Shown piece by piece: positions 24,659 through 35,796 of a stretch of DNA of 64,000 nt. Under the pieces are notes generated by a model that saw only the letters and a program-made list of their open reading frames with translations, made no database searches and was not told where the DNA came from. The stretch lies in the NCBI GenBank assembly GCA_021613535.1, contig CP075492.1, positions 1,116,001 to 1,180,000 on the forward strand, in the 5' to 3' direction. The DNA is from Adineta vaga (lineage: Eukaryota > Rotifera). Position 1 is the first letter of the stretch; every line of letters starts with the position of its first letter. Position numbers and translations under genes: made by a program.

Positions 24659-25689
24659 TCATGTTCTACTCGACATAGCTTCGGGTACAACTTGATTTTG
24701 TCGTTTATCTTGAAAATGAACTTCAAGGACAACATATTTCAATTGTCGACGAAATCGTTTTGAAACACAAATATATGTATAAAATGGTGTCTAAACAAAC
24801 AAAATAATATTTGTGATGATATTTGATTGAGAGAAAGATTCTTACCGAAAATCCTATATAGGAAAAATAAAGTAATATAGCATTTGCAAAATTCACTCTT
24901 GATTGAAAATCGAAATCAATGACATTCATAGTAATAAGTGAATACATAATTATGATAGAATATGGTAAAAATGTACAAAAACTAATGAGAACTTGTATGA
25001 GAACCATTGCTGTAAGTTGTTTGTCTAATTCACGACGAACAACTGGAACAGTTCGATATGCAGTATTTCTCACATTTAAAAAAGCCAATAGACCAAATAT
25101 AACTGTTAACATAGGAATTAAATTACTTAGAGTAAGAAGATAAACATAAGTGAAATAATTGATAAGTATAGGATTTGTCATTTGACAAAGTGTTTGATTT
25201 GTTGATGAAGATGTTATATGAGTATAATAAATGAAATATGGAATACTATGAAATAGCCAGAATATAATAACGATTGTCATTAGACGATGAGCTAATTTAA
25301 TATTTGCCCATTGTTGCCATCGTTGTCGAATTGATGTAGCAAAATATTGATCAAGAATAGCCAAACATAAACATGTCATTGAACATGATATACAAATATG
25401 AAAAATACCAATACTTAATTTACAAAAAGCAAATGATGAAACTCTCCAATCAATACGAAATCCAAGCCAGAGAATTTGTCCTAATATAGTTGAAAAATCG
25501 ACCGAGATCAAAAATTGACATGAAGAGAAGATAAAATGCACATGAACTTTGTCGAAAAGTTTTTAAACTAAGAAAAACAATGATATTAAGACATGCACCG
25601 ATGACACCTAATGTACTATTTGAAATCGCATAGAAATAAGTCAATTGTTGTAATGTATAACTAAATGATGGAACGAGTAAAGCAGCCAT
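24659..25689 (-). pseudogene. Rhodopsin-like 7TM receptor with one-base frameshift
   Basis: Exon 1 runs 25689-24846 and exon 2 24790-24659, over a 55-nt intron (GTAAGA...TTTAG). Seven hydrophobic segments can be followed, from TLGVIGACLNIIVFLSL (TM1) to the final exon's TPFYTYICVSKRFRRQ, typical of the expanded bdelloid class A-like receptor families. The frame shifts by one base around 25526-25532, where a run of five T after CGA would need one T fewer to connect GRF with STILGQILWLGF. Apart from this the protein is complete, about 325 residues. It is therefore either a very young pseudogene or a gene with a sequencing error in a homopolymer. Ligand unknown. Confidence 0.75.
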
Positions 25690-26075
25690 TTATGAATTTG
25701 AACAGATTCTACAAAGATTAATGTCGAATTAACTTCAACGTTATAAGTGATGCAACTGTTTATATAGCTTCTTTTAGATAAGCGGCTAAAGAAAATCAAC
25801 TCTTTTTTTTGTAATTAAAAGTTTTAATTTTCTTTCTCTATATTTTTATTGGATGAAATGCAAGAAGAATGGTAGTAGAAAAAGAACTTTCCTTCTTTTA
25901 TCAATGATAAAACATCTAGATCTTCTTTGTTTTTCTTATTAATTAAAAATATATTCTCTTACAGAAAATGATGAAAAATTTTATTGAAATTTTTTTTTAT
26001 TAAATTACATTTTTATCTCCAAAGATTAACTATAAAATAAGAAATATTGTCAAAACATCAAGAAGTCATAGAGTA

Positions 26076-26121
26076 TTGAGGGTGACAATACAAAGCTACA
26101 GTCTCACATACACCTTCACCC
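26076..26121. repeat. Telomere-like hairpin element (copy g)
   Basis: Reduced copy: TTGAGGGTGACAATAC, then the loop AAGCTACAGTCTCACATACAC and a C-rich end. The loop is almost identical to that of copy c (11529), showing common descent rather than independent telomere-repeat growth. Confidence 0.65.
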
Positions 26122-26543
26122 AGTCGCCACAGAAGCTTCAAAAAAAAGATACTTTTTAATTAAAAACAGCAGAGCTCTCTAGAGAAATGTACGTAACTAT
26201 TAAATTACTTAAACAATTGATTTCACTGTTACAGAATTTTGAAAATCTGTAAATTTCTGTTTTCTTGAATAGTTATTACATACGCACTTCAAATCGCTAT
26301 GACGAATTTTTGATAACTCTGACATTCAATAGTACATAAAATCACGCACAGTAATCAATCAAATAAGAGTTTTCTATGATTTTTAATAAATTCTAGTGGT
26401 TTTTGAAGATTAAATACAGAATTTAGAGGAAATGTGAGAATGGGAATCGAGAGAGTTCGTCGAGTTCGATCTGGAACGATAGTAAGATCAAAGTTTGAAC
26501 ATTAAAATATCACACGTTTAAGTTTCATAGTTTTTAGATTGTC

Positions 26544-26604
26544 GATGAGGGTTAAAGAATTTGCTTCACGCTCGTTCCCACCCAAACCCACCCACACCCT
26601 CAAG
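26544..26604. repeat. Telomere-like hairpin element (copy h)
   Basis: Short left arm GATGAGGGTT, long right arm CCCACCCAAACCCACCCAC followed by ACCCTCAAG; imperfect stem. Confidence 0.6.
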
Positions 26605-27283
26605 ATTCTCATGTTGAGACATAAAAAACTTGTGTTAGAGAAAGAAGTTCATAAGTTCTCAATAAAAAGTAGAAACAGAAAACAATCTTTTGACAAGATT
26701 TTGTTTTATTTGACTAATAAAAACATTTTCCGAGTTTATCAATGATCATTCATTTTTCAAAATGACAAATAAATATCACAAATTTTAGATAAAAAAAAAC
26801 ATAATTATTATGATTTTCTCCTTTGTACATGGATAATTATATCGTTACTTTTCACATTAAAAAAATCTGTTACAAAAAATAAAGACAGATGTTCTTCGTA
26901 TATTATAATATAACTATACAAGAAAGAGGATTTCAGTGAAAAAGAAACTGAATACTTATACTCTGATAATATTAGTGGTAATTAACGTCAATACTAGTTA
27001 ATTTTTCGAAGGAAGAATATTAAAACTAAAAAACTTTGTGATTGATCTTTAAGAATATTTATTAGCCAACTATGACGTCAAAACAAATTTACAAGAATAA
27101 ATCATCTATATTTTTCAGTATTTTGTTTTTTTTCTCGTTCTGTAATAGATGTAATAAAGAACGTCTTGAAAAGAAAAAGAAAATATTGCGCGTGACTTAA
27201 TTATACGCGATCAAAAGGTAAAATAGCATCATTATTCTATTTTCTTCTAGTTCTTTATTTATTCATTGAATTGTTTTGAAGAA

Positions 27284-28130
27284 ATGAACTCAACTTCTTC
27301 AACAATAATAATGAATTTTCACAATGATTCAATTGTAATAAATCTCGAGACATGGTTTATTTCTTGTGATATTTTACAGATTATCCTTAATGTTGTATCT
27401 GCGATATTTGTATTCCAATGATGTTAACAATTAATTCATGTTTATCTGAATTTATACTTACAAATACTTTATTTTGGGCAGGTATATTTACATTAAAAAA
27501 TGATCTTCAACAAATTCATTATCAAGATTCATTTTGTGTATTTCGTTGTTATCTTATTCATTGTGGATGTTTTATACATGCTATTCCTTTCTTATTTTTT
27601 AATGGAATTATATATAATATTGATAATCAAGTATCTGTCAAACGATTCTTGGATCTTATTTTTTAATGATATATATGATGTTTATGGATTATGTTCTTCC
27701 GTTGATATTAATTATGTTTATTTATTTTAAATTATTTCGATATGTTAAAAAAATGGGTAAACGTGTAATATCAACAAATATTTTATTACGTACACAACGA
27801 GAATTAAAAATGGTTCGACGTGCAGTTATAATGATAACAAGTATAATCACAGTGGGTTTTCCATTTACACTCTTTATGATTATCGCATTTTTTAATAGTG
27901 CATCAAAATATCATTTTAGAATTATTTTTTTATTCGGTAGTCTTTCAATATTAGTTGTTATGATTATTTTATTTCAATTTACAGATTCACTTAAAATATC
28001 TATTAATAAAAGAATAAAAAAGCATTCAACTAAAGTACTACCTTGTACTGTCATAAATGAATTGTCATTAAAAAAAGATTTTAAATATTACAATATGTAC
28101 TTTTATTCTATGAACTTCAATCAAATTTGA
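27284..28130 (+). pseudogene. 7TM receptor pseudogene
   Basis: Starts plausibly at ATG 27284 (MNSTSSTIIMNFHNDS, then a TM1-like stretch) but hits stops after about 45 codons. Receptor-like sequence resumes in other frames: MLTINSCLSEFILTN and FTLKNDLQQIHYQDSFCVF at 27418-27560 (TM2-TM3), then from 27666 TM5 to TM7 (DYVLPLILIMFIYFKLF, QRELKMVRRAVIMITSI). The region expected to hold the end of TM3 and TM4 is missing or scrambled, and several frame changes are needed. The QRELKMVRR segment before TM6 is typical of a bdelloid receptor subfamily different from the neighbouring receptors. Not functional as read. Confidence 0.7.
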
Positions 28131-28801
28131 AAACAGAAAAATTTTATTTTCCGTCGTTTCTTTTTGTAACAAAAAAAATATATAAACTTCAAGTCAATAC
28201 AGTGATTATGAGGATAATTGAGATTTTATGTGAACAAGAAACAAAACAAAGAATTAGTTTTTATTTCAAGAAAAAATTAAACAAATACATATAATAGATA
28301 TTTTTCAATAAGAAATAATCGTATAATGTGTGACGAGAATTTTTGTAAATATTATTATAAAATGATATTAATCTAGAAGAATAATTATCGATTTTGTGAT
28401 TTTCAAAACGATAAATTTAGAAATAGTTCAAAGAGGTATACTGTTATATCAAAAATGGAGCGATTCAAGTTTATATGAGACAAATTCTAGGTGTGAGTAT
28501 GTGTGATGATGTAACAAAATTAGATTCATGTCTCTTATTGTGTCAAAGCAAGGGGAAAAGCGCGGAATTCTGGAATCTAAATTTACTCAATGGAATCTTT
28601 TTGAAGTTTCGAGAATCCTTAGACATCTTGAGGGTGTAGGTGTGGGCTATACACTTAACCCACACCCATCCTAATATAAAAATAAATATACATCACAGTA
28701 AGATCTCGGTCATATTAACACAAAGACATTTCATGAGTAAACATAAATATTTTAGAACTATACTATTTATTGGAATATTCCATGCAGATAGGGATGAATA
28801 A
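28131..28801. other. Intergenic, one hairpin element
   Basis: Spacer between the convergent receptor pseudogene (+) and the small gene at 28802 (-); it contains hairpin copy i and a TTTATT (AATAAA on the minus strand) near 28768. Confidence 0.4.
28628..28672. repeat. Telomere-like hairpin element (copy i)
   Basis: Compact copy: TTGAGGGTGTAGGTGTGGG, 13-base loop, then CCCACACCCATCCT. Good inverted symmetry between convergent gene ends. Confidence 0.7.
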
Positions 28802-29202
28802 TTATGAGTGAACAGATGGAGCAAAACATTCTATCTGAATAACTCCACTTCTTTTACCAATTGATTGTGATTCATTCACAGCACAAATTATAGAACGAGT
28901 AGATTTTGAGGATGTGAGAGCGAACGCAGAAGGAAAGAGTTCAAAATCAGAGAGCAATTCTTGAATGATATTAATTACTTGTGTACATACTTTTAAATAA
29001 ATATGTATCTCAGATAGAACATCTTCAATAAGTAAAAGTTTTGTTTTTCTATCAACTCTATCAATTAATTGTTGATGTACTATGAAAATAAAGAAATAGT
29101 TTTATCATAACCATTACCTCGACGTAGATCAAGTTCGGCAGCAATAAACAGACACAATATGGTAAAATTATCGAATGATTTATTAAGAAAAATTGTTTCC
29201 AT
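28802..29202 (-). CDS. Small protein of unknown function, two exons
   Basis: Exon 29202-29118 (METIFLNKSFDNFTILCLFI...) is joined over a 38-nt intron (GTAATG...TCATAG) in phase to exon 29079-28802, which ends APSVHS and stop. This gives 120 residues. The second exon has a helical, amphipathic look (LLLIEDVLSEIHIYLKVC, INIIQELLSDFEL) and no cysteine or membrane signature. An acceptor-like ATATAAG lies about 30 nt upstream of ATG 29202, and the frame stays open to it, so the true N terminus may be in a further upstream exon that I could not identify. It is divergent from the F-box gene, with about 235 bases between starts. I do not recognise the family. Confidence 0.55.
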
Positions 29203-29437
29203 TGCAAAATGTATTTCATTTTTATCTTATATGAAAGAAATAGAAATCCTTTTGATATAAAAATGATATTCTATCAATTGGTGTAGATATTGTATTTAAT
29301 ATACGTTAACACCATCTATACAAAGAAAAGAAAAACAAAACTAACAATAACAGTCTATGTCAATACACTACAAGTATACTGATAACAAACACTTCGACAC
29401 GTTTTTATTCTAAAGACAAGTAAAAATAATCTTCATC

Positions 29438-31204
29438 ATGAGCGATATACAAGTACTTATGAAATTTGAATTATTATCAAACGAAATTTTGTTCGAATGT
29501 TTTGAATTTCTCAATGCTATTGATATTTTTCATTCATTTGATCAATTAAATTCTCGTTTTAATAACCTTATTCGAAGTATGCGATTACATCTCAACTTTC
29601 AAAATGTTTCCAAGTCAATATGTGAACAATTTTGTATGAAAATGTTCTCAAATGAAATAAAAAATCAAATTTATTCATTACATTTATCTAATGATAAAGA
29701 CACATGTTATCCAATTGAATCATTTCTAGAAGAGTTTTCATTAGATGATTTTGTCTATCTTCGATCATTGACCTTGAGTGAAGTTAAAAAACAAAATCTA
29801 TCACAATTACAATCAAATTTGCCGTCATTGTCTCAACTATTTTGCTTTCGACTGTTCGATCCTCGGTACAACCATACTAAATTACTATGTTCACTAACAA
29901 TGTCTCAACTACGAACATTGATTGTGCCACAAATGTGTTGGGATTTGGATATTATGCATAGATTTTCTTCTATCACTGATTTAACAATTGTTCTCTGCGA
30001 AATTCACGAATTATTTAAAATACTAAAGTATGCACCAAAATTAAAACATTTCACCATAGAGATCCTCTATGAATCTGCGGACAGTTCAATTAATGAAGAA
30101 ATATATTTTCCTAATCTTAAGCAATTAACTATTATGGAGTTCTTTTATAAGTTTGATAAACTTGCTATGATGTTAAATAAGATATCAAATTTAAAATCAT
30201 TGACCATATTCAGTGACAAGAGTGATGGTAATATGATTGATGCTTGTAAATGGGAATATTTGATAACTTCTTCATTACCTCAACTAATTGTTTTTAAATT
30301 TCAATTCGTTTTTTTTCGTTTACATTCAATAGATCATGATCAGAAAAAGTTGAAAAAATTTCAAAGTGATTTTTGGATCAAACAACATCATTGGTATACT
30401 GAATATTCTCTATCGAAAGATGACATGATGATTTATACGATTCCTTTTGCATTTAATAAATACACGTTATCATCAGAAACTACAAGATATTGTGATGAAT
30501 TAATGGATAATACCAACACATTTCAAAATGTTAAAAATTTGATATCTGGTAAATTATCAGAAAATAGTCAATATGAATTCTTTTATGCTACGACTTTAAC
30601 ATTGGGCGAAGATTCAGAATTCGTTTGGAAGTTCTCACTCGGAATAGAAGATGTTGAATATTTGAAAATAATTATGAATTTTTCAAATATCAAACATTTG
30701 ACTGTATCAAAATTTTGTATGTTTGAAAAATCATTTGTACTATTAGAAATATTAAAGAAAGCACCACAATTATCATCAATCAGTATGTTTTCAAAACATT
30801 TATTATTGTCGTTCGATGATGATGAATTATGCAGATATTTAAATAAAATGATTAGAAAATTGGAAATTTTGCATGATGTTTATGAGGAAGATTTATTAAA
30901 TAATTTCAATAAGATCAATCAATTTTGTCAAATATTTAGAAATATTGACCAGCTCGTCTGCTGCATCAGTACATCAAATAGATTATTATATCTCTTGGAA
31001 CATTTACCAAATTTATCATATATTAAAGTTCATCACACGATCCATGATTTCTTTTTTGAAGTATATGACGTGAAAGCAAAACTACAAAAAATAGGTATAA
31101 AAATTATTATTGCCTTCAAGAGGGACACTTTTGACAAAGAATTATCAATTTGGATTAGTGATGAGACGCCACTTGAGTGTATACAGTTGCTTTTTATGGA
31201 TTAA
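29438..31204 (+). CDS. F-box / leucine-rich-like protein
   Basis: Single exon, 588 residues. The N terminus (FELLSNEILFECFEFLNAIDI, then FHSFDQLNSRFNNLI) is a good F-box, the motif that binds Skp1 in SCF ubiquitin ligases. The remainder consists of irregular leucine-rich strands and helices (LRSLTLSEVKKQNLSQLQSN, LPSLSQLFCFRLFD, LKHFTIEILYES, IKHLTVSKFCMFEKS) as in the many F-box proteins of bdelloids. It probably recruits a substrate for ubiquitination; the substrate is unknown. No introns or breaks; start codon well defined after in-frame upstream stops. Confidence 0.85.
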   Translation: MSDIQVLMKFELLSNEILFECFEFLNAIDIFHSFDQLNSRFNNLIRSMRLHLNFQNVSKSICEQFCMKMFSNEIKNQIYSLHLSNDKDTCYPIESFLEEFSLDDFVYLRSLTLSEVKKQNLSQLQSNLPSLSQLFCFRLFDPRYNHTKLLCSLTMSQLRTLIVPQMCWDLDIMHRFSSITDLTIVLCEIHELFKILKYAPKLKHFTIEILYESADSSINEEIYFPNLKQLTIMEFFYKFDKLAMMLNKISNLKSLTIFSDKSDGNMIDACKWEYLITSSLPQLIVFKFQFVFFRLHSIDHDQKKLKKFQSDFWIKQHHWYTEYSLSKDDMMIYTIPFAFNKYTLSSETTRYCDELMDNTNTFQNVKNLISGKLSENSQYEFFYATTLTLGEDSEFVWKFSLGIEDVEYLKIIMNFSNIKHLTVSKFCMFEKSFVLLEILKKAPQLSSISMFSKHLLLSFDDDELCRYLNKMIRKLEILHDVYEEDLLNNFNKINQFCQIFRNIDQLVCCISTSNRLLYLLEHLPNLSYIKVHHTIHDFFFEVYDVKAKLQKIGIKIIIAFKRDTFDKELSIWISDETPLECIQLLFMD

Positions 31205-31418
31205 AAGTCTTCGAAACAAAGAAGTTTTTTTCTTGTTTTGAACGCGTCATGAAAAAGAATATAAATTAAGAAATTTTAATTTCAAATAAAAAGTCTTTTT
31301 ATTTGGTCCATAAAAATTAAATTAAATAAAAACATATGTTGCTAAATTATTCTCTATGTAATCGAAGACGCAGATGCTCATATATAATTTTTAATAGAAT
31401 GATAAAAGCAGATGATGA
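31205..31418. other. Spacer between F-box gene and transposon
   Basis: AT-rich 3' flank with AATAAA-like sequence (31287-31292). The last three bases (TGA, 31416-31418) are repeated immediately after the transposon and may be its target-site duplication. Confidence 0.4.
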
Positions 31419-31685
31419 GCTTTTTCATATATACAGTTTTGTAGAGCAGAACTTGCTCTACAAGATGCATGATTTTGTTTTCTCGCCAACTACCATTTTG
31501 TTTAGAAAGAGCGTTAATAATCATTTTTTGTATGATGTTTTAGATAATTTTCATTCGTATAGTTGCTAAACTTCAGTTGATCGCTATAACAACCTTGTCA
31601 AAATTAGTTCCCATTGTTAGGACTTTATCTAGGTGATTACTAGGAAAGTTAAAATACTTGATTAGACATCTTTGAATGTGAATTT
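31419..31685 (+). repeat. Left terminal inverted repeat of the transposon
   Basis: Begins GCTTTTTCATATATACAG and ends near ATTAGACATCTTTGAATGTG. It matches the reverse complement of 34895-35161 with few differences along its length. Confidence 0.88.
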
Positions 31686-31972
31686 CGTAAAGTAATTATG
31701 ACTATATCCGTTAGGAACCCCCATTTATATAAGTATCGTCATCAAGATTAGCTTAAGGATGAGTTTTACGGCAATAGGGTTGCAAAATAGCTGAAGATGT
31801 CACAAATAGATGTGGGGTTCGTCGATGAGATCTTGATGTGTGGCAATTGGAAGATCCTTCTTTATGAAAAATCGCCAATCGATGCGTATAAAATATGATT
31901 CATCGAGATTTGTTGAATCGTAAATCGATGATACAACTTTAAGTTTGTTATTGACGTGTTTAACTTGTTTTC

Positions 31973-34712
31973 ATGATGTCTCACAAACTTGTAACTTGGT
32001 GTGCGCATCCGAAGCATGATGAAGCACTGCCAGATGGTAAGAAGCGATTTTGGAAGACTGGTCCAAAACCAACGCATCCAAAAGGAAAAAGAGTAATAGA
32101 CAAAGAATTAGCTGAATTTATTAATAATCATCATGAATCTATTTTAAATGGATCTTCAAAAAAATTGCTACGAGGCGATTATCTCTGTTCAACTTGTTTT
32201 AAAAATGAAGATCATTTCATGTATTGCGAAGAAGAAAAAGTGATTATTAACCATGTTGATGAGATTGATACGTCTAACCAAAACGATATTAATTCCGATA
32301 GTGATGTGAAATCTTCATCGGAAATGCTTATGAATCAGTATGATGCAAAACTGAAATTGAATCAAGTCTTCCAGTATATGAATATTCCAAAGATCGATGA
32401 TATGTGAGTACCATGATTTATATTTAATATCCTTAAATTTCTAATTTTTAGTCGAAACACCAATCAAATTTCAAAATCTATAGAAGAAGCATATTTTAAA
32501 CTACGCGAATGGTCAAACATGCTTTTATCACATGCTCGTCGTTCTGACAATCCAGCTACTCTCTCTTCGATCGATCTTTCAATGGATGATGCTGTTTTAG
32601 TACTTCAGCATTTACGTGATCTATTTACTATTAGCAATGATCAAGAAAAGCAAAGTCTTATGACTATGCTGCCGCCAAGTTGGGGGAGAGAGCGCGTGGC
32701 TAACTGGTTCCGTGGAACTCAACATAAAGCTCGACAATCTATAGAACTCAAATTAAATGTTGGCGTGTTCGGATCCTTCGAAGATCAACGAGGAAATAAA
32801 TCACTGAGTGATGAAACTGAAAAACTTGTTCATGAATATTATACTAGTGATGAAGTTAGTCGTGAAACATCATGCAAAAAACAAGTTATCCACCCACCAC
32901 CGTCTCGAGATCCAGTTCCTTTACGATTTTTACACCTGACAGTTGGGGAAACATTTCAACAATTCAAATTTAAATATCCAACAATAAAAATAGGTCGATC
33001 GAAGTTTCATTCATTACGGCCAGAGTGGGTGAAAGAAAAAACACCTTATGAAAGTTGTTTGTGTATACATCATTCCAATGTATATTTACTTGTAAAAGTA
33101 AGTAACCCTTCTGCTTAACCTTTTCATTTTAATTTCCGACTTTTAGGGTATACCAAGGTTTCTGAAAGATCTTATAACAATAAATGCATTAATCGAAAAA
33201 ACCGTTTGCAATCCGTCGTCCGAAAACTGTTTTTTTCGTCGTTGCTCTAGCTGTAGACACCTCAAAGCTTCAGATATCATTGCTAATGGCATAGATGATG
33301 AGCTTCAAGAGCCAACATCTTGGTCTATGTGGAAAAAAATTGGTCAACGTTATGAACTTGTACATATGACTGGTCCATTTACAGTTTTACTGAAAGAGAT
33401 TGACAATCTCTGGTCGAATTTCATCACACATAGCTTTTATACTCGTAATCAACGTGATTATATTTCATCCATTAAAACAAAGTCTAGCGCCATAACATAT
33501 GCGGTGATACAGATGGATTTTGCGCAAAACTTTGCATTCATTGCTCAAGAAGAAATTCAATCAGCGTACTACTCACGTCAACAAGCTGCTATTTACACTG
33601 TTTTTATTAAGGTTGGTACGGAACATCGGAATATGGTTATCATATCAGATCATTTGCCACATGATAGTAAATTTGTGTTTTGTGCGCAAAAAATAATTGT
33701 TGACTTTCTTAAACAACAATATCCTAATGTATCGAAGATTAAATACGTGTCAGATGGTGCAACAGCGCATTTAAAAAGTATGTTTTTGAGATTTTAAATA
33801 ATTATTTATGGAATATTTATGGTGCTTCATTAGATCGTTATACTATGTGTAACTTAGCGCATCATCATTTCGATTTTCATTTGCAAGCATCATGGACCTA
33901 TTCTGCCAGTGGACATGGCAAGGGTCCATGTGATGGTCTCGGGGCTGTTGTGAAGTCAACAGCTACCCATTATTTGCTCAAAGGTGGTCCGCATGTGTCT
34001 TTTTCAACACCAAAAGATTTCTTCAAATGGTGTCTTAAAAAAACGATCGTATGGTGATCGCAAGATCTCGACCAAACGATGATTCTAACGGAAACTCCAA
34101 CAATATGCCCGAACCAAACCGTCCAATTGAAATTCGATGGTTATCTACTAATACTATAGAAAATGTGTATGAAAACATTTTAAAACCACGATGGGAACAA
34201 ATGTCTTCTAAAGGTAAAACTATATTCACTCAATTTCAAATAAGAATACTGCATTTTGTTCAGAATCAATATCTGGAATACGTGATCTTCATCAGTTTGA
34301 TTCCGACATCAATGGTTTCATTACTTGTCGTCGCATTTCACAATCAAATACTACTACTACTCACAAGTTTCGTATTCATACACCAAATGTCTCAACTATA
34401 AGCCGAACACCGAGACTATCCACTTTCGAAAGTGATATTTTTATCATTATTGCCGATCATGATAGCTTTCGTCTTGCTCAACTTCACTCATTTGATCATA
34501 GTATTTCTCTATTCAATGTTTCATGCTTCGATCCACCTTTGCCTGCTTCACAATTCACTTGTTCTAAATCATCACATTTACGCAATCTGATAATTTCGAC
34601 ACAACATTTTCGCGCACAACTAATTGAAAATCCAGTGCGACTAGTCAATGACGACATCCAAATCACCGCTCAACAACTGTTAGATATTCAAAAAATTCTA
34701 GAAGAAGATTGA
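31973..34712 (+). CDS. Transposase-like protein of the 31.4-kb element
   Basis: Five exons: 31973-32403, 32452-33097, 33147-33777, 33834-34213 and 34264-34712, with introns of 48-56 nt; roughly 815 residues. The N terminus is basic with possible zinc-ligand pairs (TWCAHPKHD, LCSTCF). The central part carries acidic residues in a DDE-like arrangement: IQMDFAQNF, YVSDGATAHLKNRY and ASGHGKGPCDGLGAVVK. The last motif is typical of a group of uncharacterised transposase-like proteins seen in many invertebrates. The C terminus ends with DIQKILEED. One base appears to be missing in the A-run at about 34037-34043: the upstream frame reads KWCLKK and the downstream frame continues NDRMVIARSRP. This copy is therefore inactive unless the base is a sequencing error. 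It presumably catalyses excision and insertion of the element. Confidence 0.8.
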
Positions 34713-34894
34713 TTTATGTTTTAGTCTATACATCACTATTTTATTCTCTTTCTTTCATTTTTATTCTAGCTTGTAACTTAAATCTAGGGTAAGCATTTTA
34801 CATTTACGCCGCACGAACTCCTTAAAGTGACCGGCACTAAATATATAAAACATTTTCTTTCACATATTGATTTTACTTAGCTTGCATGGCACAA

Positions 34895-35161
34895 AACTTC
34901 ACATTCAAAGATGTCTAATCAAGTATTTTAACTTTCCTAGTAATCACCTAGATAAAGTCCTAACAATGGGAACTAATTTTGACAAGGTTGTTATAGCGAT
35001 CAACTGAAGTTTAGCAACTATATGAATGAAAATTATCTAAAACATCATACAAAAAATGATTATTAACGCTCTTTCTAAACAAAATGGTAGTTGGCGAGAA
35101 AACAAAATCGTGCATCTTGTAGAGCAAGTTCTGCTCTACAAAACTGTATATATGAAAAAGC
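34895..35161 (-). repeat. Right terminal inverted repeat of the transposon
   Basis: Reverse complement of the left repeat, ending TATATGAAAAAGC at the outer edge. Confidence 0.88.
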
Positions 35162-35796
35162 TGAGTCATTCCATTTTTCTGGTCAAATTTTTGATCGACA
35201 GCGATTCACTGTGTGAGGCGGGGGGTGGCAGAAAATTTTTCGAAACTGATTTTAATTCTTGAAGATTCTGATGCAGCGTCTCACGACGATTCAGAATATG
35301 CCATTGGTTTCTTGATTTGACCTAATTATGGCACAGTTTCATTGATTTTTCGGTCGTGTTGACAACTTTTTTTTCGCAAAAATAATCATAGGCAAAACCA
35401 GTATTTTTACTATATCTCAGTGAAAAAGAGGTCTAATTGAAAAACGTTTTTTAGCAAAATGATCAGCTCAAAAAGCTCTACAAACCCTGAAAGTTTCATT
35501 GAAATCGGAGAAGGTTGCTGGATAGACCTGGCGAACTCCCATGGACATACCCATATGATGAGCAAAGAAAACTTCTCTTATTTTTATTATTTTCAAACAA
35601 ACATAATATTATGAAACAAAAAAAAGTGACAAAGATGACCATGTGAATAAAATAAGGCGAACATACAACAGATAATCAAAGGAAAACTATAAAAAGACGT
35701 CATTACCCATATTTCAGTAATGTAGAATTCGTCAACTCCATTCAAGTTTTAGAACTTTCTAATCGATAGTTGGAAGTTAAAACAACCATTGAGTTT
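35162..35796. other. Intergenic; possible older transposon remnant
   Basis: No gene. 35200-35560 is less AT-rich than its surroundings and contains phrases (AAATCGGAGAAGG near 35505) of a kind I associate with non-coding ends of other DNA transposons. This is a weak impression only. Confidence 0.3.

Larger units (their letters stand above)
25690..27283. other. Intergenic between divergent receptor genes
   Basis: About 1.6 kb, strongly AT-rich, with two hairpin elements (26076 and 26544) listed separately. A short plus frame at 26539-26745 overlaps the second element and is not accepted as a gene. Confidence 0.4.
31419..35161 (+). mobile_element. 3.74-kb DNA transposon with long terminal inverted repeats
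   Basis: Two inverted repeats of about 267 bp (31419-31685 and 34895-35161) enclose one multi-exon transposase-like gene read left to right. The ends read GCTTTTTCATATATACAG on the outside of both repeats. Flanking TGA on each side (31416-31418 and 35162-35164) suggests a 3-bp target-site duplication, though such a short match could be chance. The repeats are highly similar, which suggests fairly recent insertion. Just inside each end is a 7-bp-stem palindrome, TAGAGCAGAACTTGCTCTA. The superfamily is not recognised with certainty. It sits between the F-box gene and the sugar transporter. Confidence 0.85.
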
